Numbered from the stretch's first letter, positions 25,811 through 37,078 are shown. The stretch is DNA of 60,000 nucleotides from Strigamia acuminata (GCA_949358305.1 OX442320.1:9876259-9936258), one strand, 5' to 3'. The notes: generated by a model not told the origin, from the sequence alone. Translations and numbers: made by a program.

Positions 25811-27055
25811 ATGACCAAATTTCCTGCGTTCAAGTTGAGGAAAATCACCTATCTCTTCTTTAAATTACTTGCGAGCGAATTCTACCTCTTCATTTTACCA
25901 CTAGTCATTTTCGTCACAGTAATCGTGTTAATTATCCCCAAAGAATGCATTTTGAAAGAGTAAGTAGAAGAAATAAACACGAAATTAATCAATTTATTAA
26001 TTTTCGAATTAATTACAGTTATATTCCTGCAGATTTGATCAGTTTGGACGTTGTAACCAACGTGAGTCGACACCAAACGTTCCCCAATCGACCTTTGTGC
26101 CCCTTGATTCCCCTCAATCGCACAATTCGTAAAAATTACAAAAAAAACGTACAAATTACCACAAATTTTACATTTTTTATCCTCGCAGACGTAAAACCCA
26201 TCACCACCAATATTCCACAAGTTACCGGCGATTATTTGAAGCATTTAAACGTCGAAAACGGCGGAAAATGGCAACCACCCAACTGCATACCGAGATTCAG
26301 CACAGTTGTCATAGTTCCGTATCGCGCACGTAAACAACAACTGGACTCTTTTTTGCATTACATGCATCATTTCCTTTGCCAGCAAAGTATTTCCTACACC
26401 ATACTAGTGGTGGAACAAGTTAATAAAACGATTAATGTCTCAAATTGTGTTTAAAAATTGTATTTTTACTTCTAGTCGAGTGAGAAAGCGTTTAATCGCG
26501 GCAAATTATTCAACGTCGGTTTCAAAGAAGCGTTAAACCTCCGCCATTTTGACTGTTTCATATTCCACGACGTGGATTTGCTCCCGGAGAACGTTTTGAA
26601 CATCTACGGCTGTTCCTCCCAGCCCCGGCACTTGGTAACGGCGCTGGACGAATTCCATTACTCGTAATTAAAATAAAAATTGACTAAAATCGAATTTAAT
26701 TGAATTTCTCGTTAGATTACCGTACTGCGAGATAATGGGTGGAGCTGTGGCGCTTAGTAGAGAGCAATTTGAGAAGATCAACGGGTTTCCGAATCGTTTT
26801 TACGGCTGGGGCGGCGAAGACGACGATTTTTATAATCGTGTAGTGGCGAATAATTACCAAGTGGTTCGGTGGGACCCGGCGGTGGCTCGCTACACCATGT
26901 TGAGTCACGAGAAGGAAGTGCCGAACATGGAAAGACACGCTTTGCTCAAGGAAAGCGAATCGCTCTTCCTCACTGATGGTTTGTCCAATTTAGAATATAC
27001 TCGCGTTAGTTTAGATACATTTAATTCGCACACGCGTGTTTGTGTGAATTTATGA
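25811..27055 (+). CDS. Beta-1,4-galactosyltransferase family enzyme, possibly GalNAc-specific
   Basis: Exons 25811-25959, 26019-26128, 26189-26418, 26476-26663 and 26716-27055 give 338 residues. A short basic N-terminus and a hydrophobic segment (LFILPLVIFVTVIVLII) predict a type II Golgi membrane protein. Family motifs are VVIVPYRARKQQL, NRGKLFNVGFKEAL, FHDVDLLPEN (metal-binding DVD), and GWGGEDDDFYNRV. At the sugar-selecting position before the GG(V/A) motif, EIMGGAVAL has Ile where galactosyltransferases have Tyr; invertebrate beta-4-GalNAc transferases carry Ile/Leu there. A GalNAc donor preference is therefore inferred. The 60-nt segment 26129-26188 has good splice sites but is also open in frame, so its removal is uncertain. 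Confidence 0.92.
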
Positions 27056-27105
27056 TTATGGTTTAAGGTCGACGAGAGAATGTATTTATAATTTGTGATT
27101 TTTCG

Positions 27106-27111
27106 AATAAA
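27106..27111 (+). terminator. Poly(A) signal AATAAA, galactosyltransferase gene
   Basis: AATAAA lies 51 bases after the stop codon of the galactosyltransferase-family gene. Confidence 0.6.
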
Positions 27112-27338
27112 TTTAGGAATTATTTAGTGTTTTGTAAACGATTAGGTGGTTTACTGGTTTGGGGGTGGTGAAACATTTGATATTTTTTTGTGGCTAAAAA
27201 TGTTTAATTTGAGGGTGGAAAAATTTTCCTTTAATTTAAAATTGTGTGCAAATATTAAATATTGTATTTCCTCTCATTGTGCGGGGCATCCATTAGACTG
27301 TTAAAAGCCGGGATAGTTAAGATTTGTCAAAAGTTGAA

Positions 27339-27690
27339 TTTTCGGTTGAAAAAATTGAATTTTCCATCAAAAAATTCAATTTTCCATCAAAAAATTCAAT
27401 TTTCCATCAAAAAATTCAATTTTCCATCAAAAAATTCAATTTTCCATCAAAAAATTCAATTTTCCATCAAAAAATTCAATTTTCCATCAAAAAATTCAAT
27501 TTTCCATCAAAAAATTCAATTTTCCATCAAAAAATTCAATTTTCCATCAAAAAATTCAATTTTCCATCAAAAAATTGAATTTTTAATCAAAAAAATCGAA
27601 TTTTCCATCAAAAAATCGAATTTTCCATCAAAAAATCGAATTTTCCATCAAAAAATTCAATTTCCTATCAAAAAATTCATTTTTTTAGCT
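27339..27690. repeat. Intergenic 20-bp tandem array
   Basis: About 15 copies of TTTTCCATCAAAAAATTCAA. Long frames through it are by-products of the repeat. Confidence 0.95.
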
Positions 27691-27895
27691 GAAAATTCAA
27701 TTTTTTAAGCCGAAAATTCAATTTTTTAAGCCGAAAATTCAATTTTTTAAGCCAAAAATTCAATTTTTTAAGCCAAAAATTCAATTTTTTAAGCCGAAAA
27801 TTCAATTTTTTAAGCCAAAAATTCAATTTTTTAAGCCAAAAATTCAATTTTTTAAGCCAAAAATTCAATTTTTTAAGCCGAAAATTCAATTTTTG
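27691..27895. repeat. Intergenic 21-bp tandem array
   Basis: About nine copies of a unit like ATTCAATTTTTTAAGCCAAA (21 bp with its last base). It abuts the preceding array, and the two share the ATTCAATTTT part. Confidence 0.93.
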
Positions 27896-27982
27896 ACAAT
27901 AGAGCTGAATAATAGAGACGAAACACAGTAATACCAAATAAATAACATGTTTAAAAAATGGAAGAAAAAAAATACAATACTC

Positions 27983-30826
27983 TCATTCCAAACCCCTTAA
28001 AATCGTATCGAACAAATCGGTTAATTCTGATCGTGGCCACTCCACGTCGACCTCCTGCGTAGATTCTTGCGGACCATTATCAAGCGTTCGGAAAAAAACA
28101 GGCGGTGCACCAGTAGCTGAAAATCATTTTAAAAAAATATACAACCAAAACGATAAATCCCTCCTTTAAAACACAAACGGACCAGGCAACGACTCCGTCA
28201 AAAACACAGCGACATCGTCCGCCATCATTTCGCACCAAAATTCGTTCGCTGCGCGTCGAATACTTTCATTCCCACCGCGACCCATCTATTAAAATATATT
28301 AAAATATTAATCCCACCTTAACATTTACTTAACACAAAATCACTTGTTCCAAAACCGCCACAATATTTAAATTCTTAATAATAATCCGCCCATGCGGCTC
28401 ACTAGCGAATGACTGAAGCGCCGTTGTGATCCCCAACACAACATCCTCCATCCTCACCCCGTCGACCCACAAACAACCCTAAAAAGACAAAATAAAATTA
28501 AAATAAACATTTCAAAACGACATTTCCAAAAATCTACTTTATCAACTTCCCCATACGCCGCTACGAGGAGCTGCGCGAGCCGCGTAATGGCGCCTTGGTC
28601 GCGTAAAAACGCGCAGCTGACCGGAAACACTGCCAAATTGCGAATCAGATCGACAACAACCTTAACGATTCCCCAACGACTCATTGGTGAATTCAATAAC
28701 GCAACCGAAGTCGGAATAACGTGATTTAGACTCGCGTCACTCCCTGCCCTGTCCGCGAGCGGATGTTTTGTGATGAGATGCGCGAGTGTGCCCATTGCGG
28801 GCTCGATAACTTCAGCGAAATCCTTCAACGACACGATAGTTTGGACCAGAATGTTTATTCCATCCATCCGACACACGCTCGCCTTGTTTTGCTGGTTATT
28901 GCAAGTCAAGTTGCGCAATATTCCGGCTGCGCAACACACGACGGTAACGTCGGGCGATCCGAGGAAACGGACACAGTGTTGCAAAAGCGCATCGATCGGC
29001 TCCTGGATGTAAAACAAATGACAGAATCGGTCAAATAAATGCAAAACAATGGGAAAATCGGTCAAATAAATGCAAAAAATTGGGAAAATCGGTTAAATAA
29101 ATGCAAAAAATTGGGAAAATCGGTTAAATAAATGCAAAAAATTGGAAAAATCGGTCAAATAAATGCAAAACAATGGGAAAATCAGTCAAATAAATGCAAA
29201 ACAATGGGAAAATCGGTCAAATAAATGCAAAACAATGGGAAAATCAGTCAATTAAATGCAAAACAATGGGAAAATCGGTCAAATAAATGCAAAAAATTGG
29301 AAAAATCGGTCAAATAAATGCAAAACAATGGGAAAATCAGTCAAATAAATGCAAAACAATGGAAAAATCAGTCAATTAAATGCAAAACAATGGGAAAATC
29401 AGTCAAATGAATGCAAACAAAGCATCTTTTTTGTAATACCACCGTTCTGCCGACGTCAGAAAGGTTCCGCAGTGTCAAGAGACAGTTCTGGACCAATCTT
29501 TGGCTGCGGTGGGTCAGCTGCATGGTCAAAAGCTGCATTCCACCTGTTTAAAAGCACAAAATTCAATTGGTTTTACCTAATTTAATTAACGACGTTTATA
29601 AACCTGCTTCGACAATTGCGAGTTTGTTGCTCGGGCAAACGGACAACACTCTCAACGCTCCCGATGTTGTCCCCAACAGTTTGTCGTATTTATAGGTGCG
29701 CATTATTCGCACGAGCTCTGCGGGACCCCGACAGGCCAAAATTATAAGTTTGTTCTCCTGCGAGCCGTACGCGAGGATTTTTAGGCAATCGGTGACAATG
29801 GCGAGGAATTTTTCGTCGTTACGGTCGAGCAAAGCCACCATTTTCTGCACTCCTCCCGCGAGCTGTATCGCCATCTTTGATCCGTCCTGACGTTGCAGGA
29901 GATTGTGCAGTGCGACGAGTGCGTAGTTTAAGGCCGTCTGCACCGGGGAGCTTGAAGGTAAACGTTAGAAATATGTTTTTTAAGTTGAAATTGAATTGAA
30001 ACCTCAATAACGAGACCAGGGCGAAAGTTGCGCCAGAATCAAAGATGGCGCGCAGTCCGTGGTCGTGGTACGACAAGTGATGAAGTGTTGCCGCGGCTTG
30101 AGCGGTCGTTGGGTCGTCGTCGTTGTTTGATATTGTTTTCACCAAGGTGTTTATTATCTGTTAATGTTTATTTTCAATTTTTGTTGAGGTTTTTATTTGA
30201 TTTTTTTGACCTGTGGGGAATTAGAGATGGCTCGGGCGCCGGTGTCCGTCTTGGCGAGGTTTGAGGTCATCGTGACGGCGGAAGAAACGAGTGTTCGGTC
30301 GGGATCGTTGAGTAAGTCGATTAAAACTGGGATTTGTTTGTTTGTTAAGTCGAGTTGGTCCTGGTTTTGATTTTGGGTAGTTGTGTCGAAGTGTGTCGGT
30401 GGTATTTGTGGAAATGTTGGTGTTTGATTCCACTCGACTTGACCGCTCGTCGAAGGTGCCTGCATGTGAAATTTATATGAAATTAAATTTAAATTAAATT
30501 AAATTGTTTTTGTCAAACCGGAGTTGTTTCGCCGGAATTATATCCCGAATCGTGCAAGTAATTCGCCCGTTGCCACATTGCGGTTTGTTCGCTCGTGTTC
30601 ACCGAAGTTGCCTAGAAATCAAAATTAATTAATTTAGTTATTTATTTTTACAAATAATTTTTACGTCGAACCTGTTGCCACGTTTCGGTTTTTTCGGATG
30701 AATTGATGATTTCGTGGGGCACTGTTTGATAATAAATTAAGTAAATTATTAAATAAAATAACAATTTGCTTTCTTACTTGGTCTGAATCCTGATTGCGGG
30801 CTCCCAAATGGCGTCCAATCGTTCAT
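27983..30826 (-). CDS. Divergent beta-catenin paralogue (second armadillo gene)
   Basis: Eleven minus-strand exons: 30826-30778, 30721-30672, 30611-30519, 30459-30211, 30157-30003, 29950-29604, 29543-29443, 29002-28538, 28478-28344, 28285-28183 and 28116-27983; 626 residues in frame. The start [16 protein letters not shown] parallels that of arm, and exon edges and phases mostly match arm exon by exon. Armadillo-repeat hallmarks remain ([53 protein letters not shown]). The phosphodegron DSGYNSG is kept. The alpha-catenin-binding segment is replaced by a P/Q/N-rich linker, and the tail stops at [11 protein letters not shown] without the DTDL PDZ-binding end. Three arm exons are fused into one here (29002-28538). 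It is a tandem duplicate specialised away from adhesion, probably for signalling or antagonism. Confidence 0.93.
29024..29410. repeat. Intronic 31-bp tandem array (beta-catenin paralogue)
   Basis: About twelve copies of a 31-bp unit containing GGTCAAATAAATGCAAAACA. Three A-runs per unit are about 10 bp apart. Confidence 0.95.
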
Positions 30827-31324
30827 TTTGGATTCAGAATTCAGATTGCTTCGAAAATATAAAACTACTGGGCCGAAGATTGTCGAAATAAATCGAATTT
30901 ATTACGTCAACGTTCCTTCAACTTCGGTCACTGGCTATTTGCGCAACCGCAGAATATAATCACATGATTTCTTACTAAAAATGCGCCGGGGATCGGAACC
31001 CGGGCCTTTGTTATTAATATTATTATTTTAAACCGTTTTACAAAAAAATACAACACCAGAAAATTTTATATTTTTTTTTTATTTTCCAAATAATTTATTT
31101 TATTTTATTTTATTTTGCCCGGACGTGCAGACACGTCACATCACGTCGCTGTTTTATTTATTCTTCTCCGTAAAACGGCAACGTCTGATTGGTCGATTAT
31201 TATTTTAAATTTCTGTCTGATTGGTCGATTATTTCTTTATTTATCTGATTGGTCGGCACCATGTATCCCCAGATCCAAAGCAGTATAATTCTCACAGATC
31301 ACGATTCCGATCATATCTATTAAG

Positions 31325-31744
31325 ATGGAAGATGAGGGATCGTCCATACCGTGCTCGGGCCATCCATGTCAACATGACGTGTCTGGCAAGCCCTGTAAAG
31401 TGCGCTTCGCTGATGAAGTGGTCGTTTTCGCCGATAACAAGTCGGATCTTTGCCCATTCACGCTTGAGGAGCGCTGCATAGCTGCTGGAGGAGTTCCGTT
31501 CGGAGGATCCGCTGTAAAAATTCGTTTCGGACCTCGCTCTTTAAGGCGATTCCACCGTCGAATGATTTTGAATACAGTTTCGAAAATCACGGATGCGTAC
31601 ACACGTTTGTACAAGGAGCAGCGCCCCATTGAAATGAAGGTAAAGAATCGCGTTTTGTCATACAATTATTTAGTGAAATTATACGATTTTAATTGTTTTT
31701 TTTTCTTTCTCGTTTTTTAGACTTTAAATCGTAAAGAAATTTGA
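31325..31744 (+). CDS. Small basic protein with RVxF-like motif, unrecognised
   Basis: Exon 1 (31325-31639) and exon 2 (31721-31744) give 112 residues. The N-terminus has C/H residues (CSGHPCQHDVSGKPC), then KVRFADEVVVF, whose KVRF fits the protein phosphatase 1 docking consensus, then a basic region (RFGPRSLRRFHRRM). The second exon adds only TLNRKEI. An AATAAA lies at 31856-31861. I recognise no named family; a PP1 regulator is only a suggestion from the motif. Confidence 0.6.
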
Positions 31745-33030
31745 AAAATTGTTGTTATTTTTTTAATTCAGCCATTAGTCATTAATAATAAGTCAAATAA
31801 CATATCATCAATTTGTGTATATTTTTCACTCATTAATCAATTCCAAATGTTAAGAAATAAATTTGTATCTGAAGTTTTTGTACAAAACCGAATCTTGTAA
31901 CGCCATTTTGGAAAATCACAACAACAATCTAGTAATAAAGTGCACTACGGATTTGTATCGAGAATCTTCGGCCCACTGGTTTTGTATTTTTAATGGAGGA
32001 AAATTATAAACTGATGTTTTGTGATTCCATCTCGTGTTTACTACTTTTCAGTTTTCTCCACAGATGGCAATTGAGCTTCATCATCTAACACGGGCGATCT
32101 AACAAGTAAGTAGACAAAGTATTCATATTTCCATCGTTTCAAATTTAAAATGTAAAACAACAAATCTTGTAAGAAAAATGCTTTATTCACAACATTGAGA
32201 TTAATTTTACAATTTAATTTTATTTTACGAGTGACGCTCGTCGACTAAAAACCAGATGGAAATCTGGAAAATAAAATAAAATAATATTTTAATTTGATTT
32301 AATTTAATCTTCACGTTTACACTTTCAATGTATTTAATATCGCACAGAATAATATACCGTATTCAAATTCATAGACGACGCTCCTCTTATTTCTCCCTAG
32401 CGATGGCTGCATTGCACGGCAGCCAAATCCTCCTCCAATATAGTTCCCACACGACGACCGCAGTCCACAGTGTGACCAATTCAAACTTGCAACAATACCT
32501 AACAATCTTTGTTTCAAAATTCAAATTTCCAAATAGAGAAAAGTGCCACTCTCAATTTGCCACAAATTTTTGCTAAACATTTTTAAATTCAACCTCAACT
32601 TATCACTCAAAACAAATCCAACTCCAAGTGTTAATAAACTGAAAAACAAAGAACAGAAAAGAAAACACACTATCAATATAAAAATCATCACCAAAGTACG
32701 CAAAATAAATTCGTCGAGTGGTTTCGTCGACCCACGATGTCTTCACTGCTGCCTGTCCAGTGGGAGTCGACTACTGACCAGGCTCCAGTCCCAAACTTCC
32801 CTTACCCCATGGGAAAATCTCGCGCAAACAAATCTGGCAGATCCCCGAAATGTGAACGAACCGAGGGAATGCACCCACCGTCATTGGACGTCATGCCCGC
32901 AACCGTCAATATGCACCACCAAGGCAGAGCCAAAACAAAAGGAATATTATCGAAATTCCTAAACGAAAGTCAAATTAAAACGCGTTTTTAGCCGAAAACT
33001 CATCAAATCACATCAAATCTGCATATTATG
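31745..33030. other. Weakly supported stretch
   Basis: No firm gene. An 84-codon plus frame at 32737-32991 (MSSLLPVQWESTTDQ...) has better composition than its surroundings but no family resemblance. A 70-bp segment near 31995-32066 (GAGGAAAATTATAAA ... TTTTCTCCACAGATGG) recurs in similar form near 33684-33814, suggesting a dispersed repeat. Confidence 0.35.
31856..31861 (+). terminator. Poly(A) signal AATAAA, small RVxF protein gene
   Basis: AATAAA 112 bases after the stop of the small basic-protein gene. Confidence 0.5.
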
Positions 33031-33034
33031 GATA

Positions 33035-33459
33035 TGCACCGAATGATCACGATAGCTTTAGTTAATGTTGCATCTCTGATTACAGTATCCACTTGTTCTT
33101 GAAGAAGGAATAAAGATTTTCCCAAAACTGGCAGCAATTCGTCCGGTAATTCGGTCAGATGAAGCGCCTCGCATTTTTCACTGTTTACGTAACGAGAATT
33201 TAATTAAATATCAATCAAATCGATCACAACCGTTTATCTAAGTCACCTGGAGCTGATTTGGTTACTTGAGCCGTTGTAAATAGCGTTAAATTTGTCTAAG
33301 TAATTGTATAACACTTATTCAGTTTGCTATGGAAGAAATTGGAAATTTAATTTTTAAAAATTTTTGGATAAATTTTTGGTTTTTTTAATTTTAGAAATTC
33401 CAATTTACCTTCGATTCGTAAACTTGCCATATTTCCTGTAACTTATCTTTCGGGTCCAT
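33035..33459 (-). CDS. Small spliced gene, unrecognised (model incomplete)
   Basis: A minus-strand ATG at 33459 opens an exon encoding MDPKDKLQEIWQVYESK followed by a GTAAAT donor. Two further open exons downstream read LDKFNAIYNGSSNQISS and then EKCEALHLTELPDELLPVLG with a helical continuation (LFLLQEQVDT), and these two share a consistent phase across the GTGACT donor near 33245. I could not connect exon 1 to exon 2 in one frame with canonical sites, so either a boundary is missed or there is a sequence error or decay. Short helical segments suggest a small complex subunit; no family is recognised. Confidence 0.4.
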
Positions 33460-34405
33460 TTAAAACACCAACAAGAAGGAAGATTTTTAGCGGAATTTAA
33501 GTGGGTGGACGAATATAAAACCATACCGTATAACCACAGCAAGCCATAACAAACATTACTCTCTACTAAAGGGCGAGTGGCTCCATTGATATTAAATTAA
33601 TGGATGACGAAGCCGTTCTGGGTTTAATTTGATTTTAATTTTTTTTAACAAAAGTGGTTTATATATAATTGAGTTAGTTTTCATAGAGGAAAATTATAAA
33701 TTGATTCAAATCTAAAATATAATGTTTGAATTATTCTAAATAATATTAATTTTTTTGTCTCCATCTCGCGGAAGTCTGGTATACTGCTGTAGTTTTAAAT
33801 CTGGTTTTCTCAGATGGAAAAATATTGTTTTTGATAATTTACTCGATAATACGAGAAAAAAGTGCTTAATTTTCTTTTAAAAAAATTCCATTTTGTTTTA
33901 AAGAGAAATGTATTCAATTTTGAATCTAAGCTTGAGCGAGAAGAGGGACGAGAAACCGTCCGAGATATAGCCAGCGCGTTTGGGAGTCACACGAGATGCA
34001 GTAAGTAAACCAAACAAATCCAAATTTAATGTATTTTTTATTTTCATTACGTTTTCCTTTTTGTTAAATAAATGGCAAGATGGTACGTTGTTGATAAATA
34101 ATTAAATCGCTAGTTGAAGGTTTTATAGTTTCGTATTATTGACGGTAGGTGTCGTAGGCGGTATTTTCCGGAAGTGACGTTTAAAAAATGGCGTGAGAGT
34201 AGAAAATCGCCTAAAATTGCTCATTAGCTATTCATCGATTTTTTCCAAGTTTGAAAAGTGAAAACGGCATATCTCGACAGTTTTATCTTGACAAAATCGT
34301 TCCTTATTAAATATTCAAGAATATTTAATGAGATACGAAACAATATGGAAGCGGATTACGACTCATCGGTAAGTGACTTTTTCTATTATCATGCACATGA
34401 ATTCG

Positions 34406-34545
34406 TTATTTAGGCCTACATATTTTTTCAGGCCGACATCTTATTTAGGCCTACATATTTCTTCAGGCCGACATGTTATTTAGGCCTACATATTTTTTCA
34501 GGCCGACATATTTTTTCTTTTTTTCTAGATTATTTAGGCCTACGT
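34406..34545 (+). repeat. 35-bp tandem repeat carrying splice-acceptor-like ends
   Basis: Three copies and one partial copy of a 35-bp unit containing TTATTTAGGCCTACATATTT and TTTCAGGCCGACAT. Each copy holds a pyrimidine tract plus CAG|G, so the block presents several consecutive 3' splice sites. Confidence 0.8.
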
Positions 34546-35140
34546 ATTTTTTTTTTTTAGTTTTAGCGGCCGCTATCTACGATAAGGATAAACAACGTTG
34601 GACTTAAAAAGCTGCTCGCATACGTACGGCAAGATAAATTTTAATTTTAGTTATTGCTTTAATATTTATTCTGGCGTTTTATTCTTATATTTTTCATTGT
34701 CTACAGTTTCCGTCGCCATTGCTTATGACAATGAACTTTTGAACATGAAAGCTGCTCGCACGGTGAGATACATTTTTGTAAGTTGTTGCTTTATTAGTTA
34801 TTAATGGCTTTAACTTTTCTCGTTTTCTTCGTTTTTTTTATAGTGTGCAGACGCTTTACGCTGCTTTGTGTGTTTAAATTGAATTAATGATTCGGGACAA
34901 CATTTTGAAGTTTTCTGGACGCCATTTCATCATTTCCGCAGCTTTAAATTTCACTTTGAATTTATAATTATTTTACTAATTATGTATAATTTGTCATTAT
35001 TGTATATTTATATGTATTTGTGTCTCGAATTTCGAGAAATTGTTTAATTATATTTTATTAAGTTTTATTTCAGAGACCACATCATGGAAGGACACTTTCG
35101 GAAGAGAAGACACCAAGAAGACTGCAGGTAAAATTCATTT

Positions 35141-35186
35141 CCAGGGCCTAGGATTGGGCCCCTAGGTCCTGGCACCTTATATAAAA
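35141..35186 (+). promoter_or_regulatory. Hairpin followed by TATA box
   Basis: CCAGGGCCTAGG and CCTAGGTCCTGG form a 12-bp inverted pair (one mismatch) around a short loop at 35141-35172, followed at once by TATAAAA at 35180-35186. A canonical TATA box is rare in this window. An initiator about 30 bases downstream is possible near the CACTGCGG segment. Confidence 0.4.
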
Positions 35187-36189
35187 GGCACTGCGGCTTA
35201 ACGGAGTTTTTCCGGTTGCGAGTGGTAGCTGTCCCCGACAGCTTAAATTTGGGAGTAAGCTTTTTTTGGAGTTTTTTTTTGTTTTTTTTTTTGATGAAAA
35301 ATTTCGTCGCGCATTTTAGTTTATGCGAGGATGTTTAATTTGAAAAAATTTCGTGCGTTTTTGTTTAGTATGTTGAATTTTTAATTTTATTTCTGAATTT
35401 TGACTTTAATATGAGTTTTTTACATTTTATTTATAAAGTCCTGTATTTCGTGTGGCGTTTTCCAAATTTTCGGTCTGTCGCTCGTCTTAAGTGACCTAAA
35501 TAAAGAAAATATACAATTTTAATTTGAAAGCAGCGTTATAGCTTATTATAATAATATACTTACGTTTTGGTTGGGTTTTCGCATGGCGTTTATCCAGAGT
35601 GGCCTAGAAAATAAGAGAGAAATTATATTCAAAAGTAATAAATTATATTTACCTTTAAAAAGTTTTTTCATTTTTCAGATGCAGTTTGCCGGATGCCAGC
35701 AGGCCGTTGGGATGTCGTGCTCGCAAAAGTCACTAGTGGAAGTGAGTCACCGCTAGGGCCATATGACGTAACAAGTGTCGCGTCACTTATGCAAATTAAG
35801 ATGTGGTTTCCGGTATTTGATAATTCATTAGTCATTCGACCGTCGCATCACGAGTAAGTGCTTTCTTCTGTTATTTATTTCGTTAATTGTATTTAAGCGA
35901 GTCTTTGCGTGTATATTTAGTCTTCCGTTATTTTTCAAATTTGTTTTTTATTTTAAGATTAACTCCCGTCAAGGATTATCACCGCTATTTATCGTTTTTA
36001 TTATTTTTATTTAGTGGAGATTTGGTAGTTTTATTTGAATGGAAAGGTTTAGCTTTAGTGTACGGTCATTTTTTACTCGTGAGAATATTCGTCATTTTGG
36101 TTTTTAGTCTTTAGTCGGCGTAGTCGGCGTAGTTTTTGTTCTGCTTTTTAAGACGTAGGTAGTTAATTTTATTGAATGAATTGAGCTAG

Positions 36190-36320
36190 TCTTTTGTCCG
36201 CCCGAGTCCGCCATTAATGCCATTGCTTTTGTCCGCCCGAGTCCGCCATTAATGTCATTGCCTTTGTCCGCTATGAATGCCATTGCTTTTGTTCTCCCGT
36301 GTCCGCCTTTAATGTCATAT
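36190..36320. repeat. Diverged GC-richer tandem repeat
   Basis: Three to four copies of a unit including TTTGTCCGCCCGAGTCCGCC and ATTAATGCCATTGC, with increasing divergence. Confidence 0.75.
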
Positions 36321-36549
36321 TTATTGATTAATCTTTTATTTTTTTCTAGGAGAATTACATTTCCATACTCAGCACTGGTATGCGCAATTTGACGATACTG
36401 ATAACTTCGTCGGACAAAGAAGACACCGAGACCAACTTGACACGACGAATTCAAGCAGAGTCCTCGCCAAATTTATTTTGTTGTAACATGTATTTTTTAA
36501 AATTTTATTGTGTTTCATATTTTATCATGTGCATTTTGTATTTATTGCA

Positions 36550-37078
36550 AATCCTTCTCTTTCCTATCTTTCCTCCATTCCTCCATTCCTTCTCTTTCCT
36601 ATCTTTCCTCCATTCCTCCATTCCTTCTCTTTCCTATCTTTCCTCCATTCCTTCTCTTTCCTATCTTTCCTCCATTCCTTCTCTTTCCTATCTTTCCTCC
36701 ATTCCTTCTCTCCTTCTCTTTCCTATCTTTCCTCCATTCCTTCTCTTTCCTATCTTTCCTATCTTTCCTTCTCTTTCCTATCTTTCCTTCTCTTTCCTAT
36801 CTTTCCTTCTCTTTCCTATCTTTCCTTCTCTTTCCTATCTTTCCTTCTCTTTCCTATCTTTCCTCCATTCCTTCTCTTTCCTATCTTTCCTCCATTCCTT
36901 CTCTTTCCTATCTTTCCTCCATTCCTTCTCTTTCCTATCTTTCCTCCATTCCTTCTCTTTCCTATCTTTCCTCCATTCCTTCTCTTTCCTATCTTTCCTC
37001 CATTCCTTCTCTTTCCTATCTTTCCTCCATTCCTTCTCTTTCCTCCATTCCTTCTCTTTCCTCCATTCCTTCTCTCCT
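36550..37078. repeat. Polypyrimidine tandem array, 27-bp unit
   Basis: More than 500 bp of almost pure C/T on the plus strand, made of CCATTCCTTCTCTTTCCTAT-type units (27 bp) and shorter 14-bp sub-units TTCCTATCTTTCCT. All three plus frames stay open, which is a repeat artefact. Confidence 0.95.

Larger units (their letters stand above)
34345..36518 (+). other. Possible spliced transcript of unknown coding status
   Basis: Several plausible exons line up: ATGGAAGCGGATTACGACTC with donor near 34369; an exon near 34708-34761 (SVAIAYDNELLNMKAART); 35075-35127; 35680-35740; and a last part from 36350. The last three can be read in one continuous frame ending ...VLAKFILL and a stop near 36488, but other frames are also open. 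The final exon shares 37 of 41 bases with the inverted segment at 37806-37846, and in no frame are the differences mostly silent, so a non-coding RNA is as likely as a protein. Confidence 0.3.

Noticed and set aside
27262-27937. ORFs rich in F, K, N and I on both strands
   Set aside because: Generated by the 20- and 21-bp arrays; no family signal and no splice context.
30979-31011. tRNA T-arm-like sequence (GCCGGGGATCGGAACCCGGGC)
   Set aside because: Only the T-arm part is present, the loop does not match TTCRANY exactly, and no anticodon or acceptor arms were found; at most a tRNA-derived fragment.
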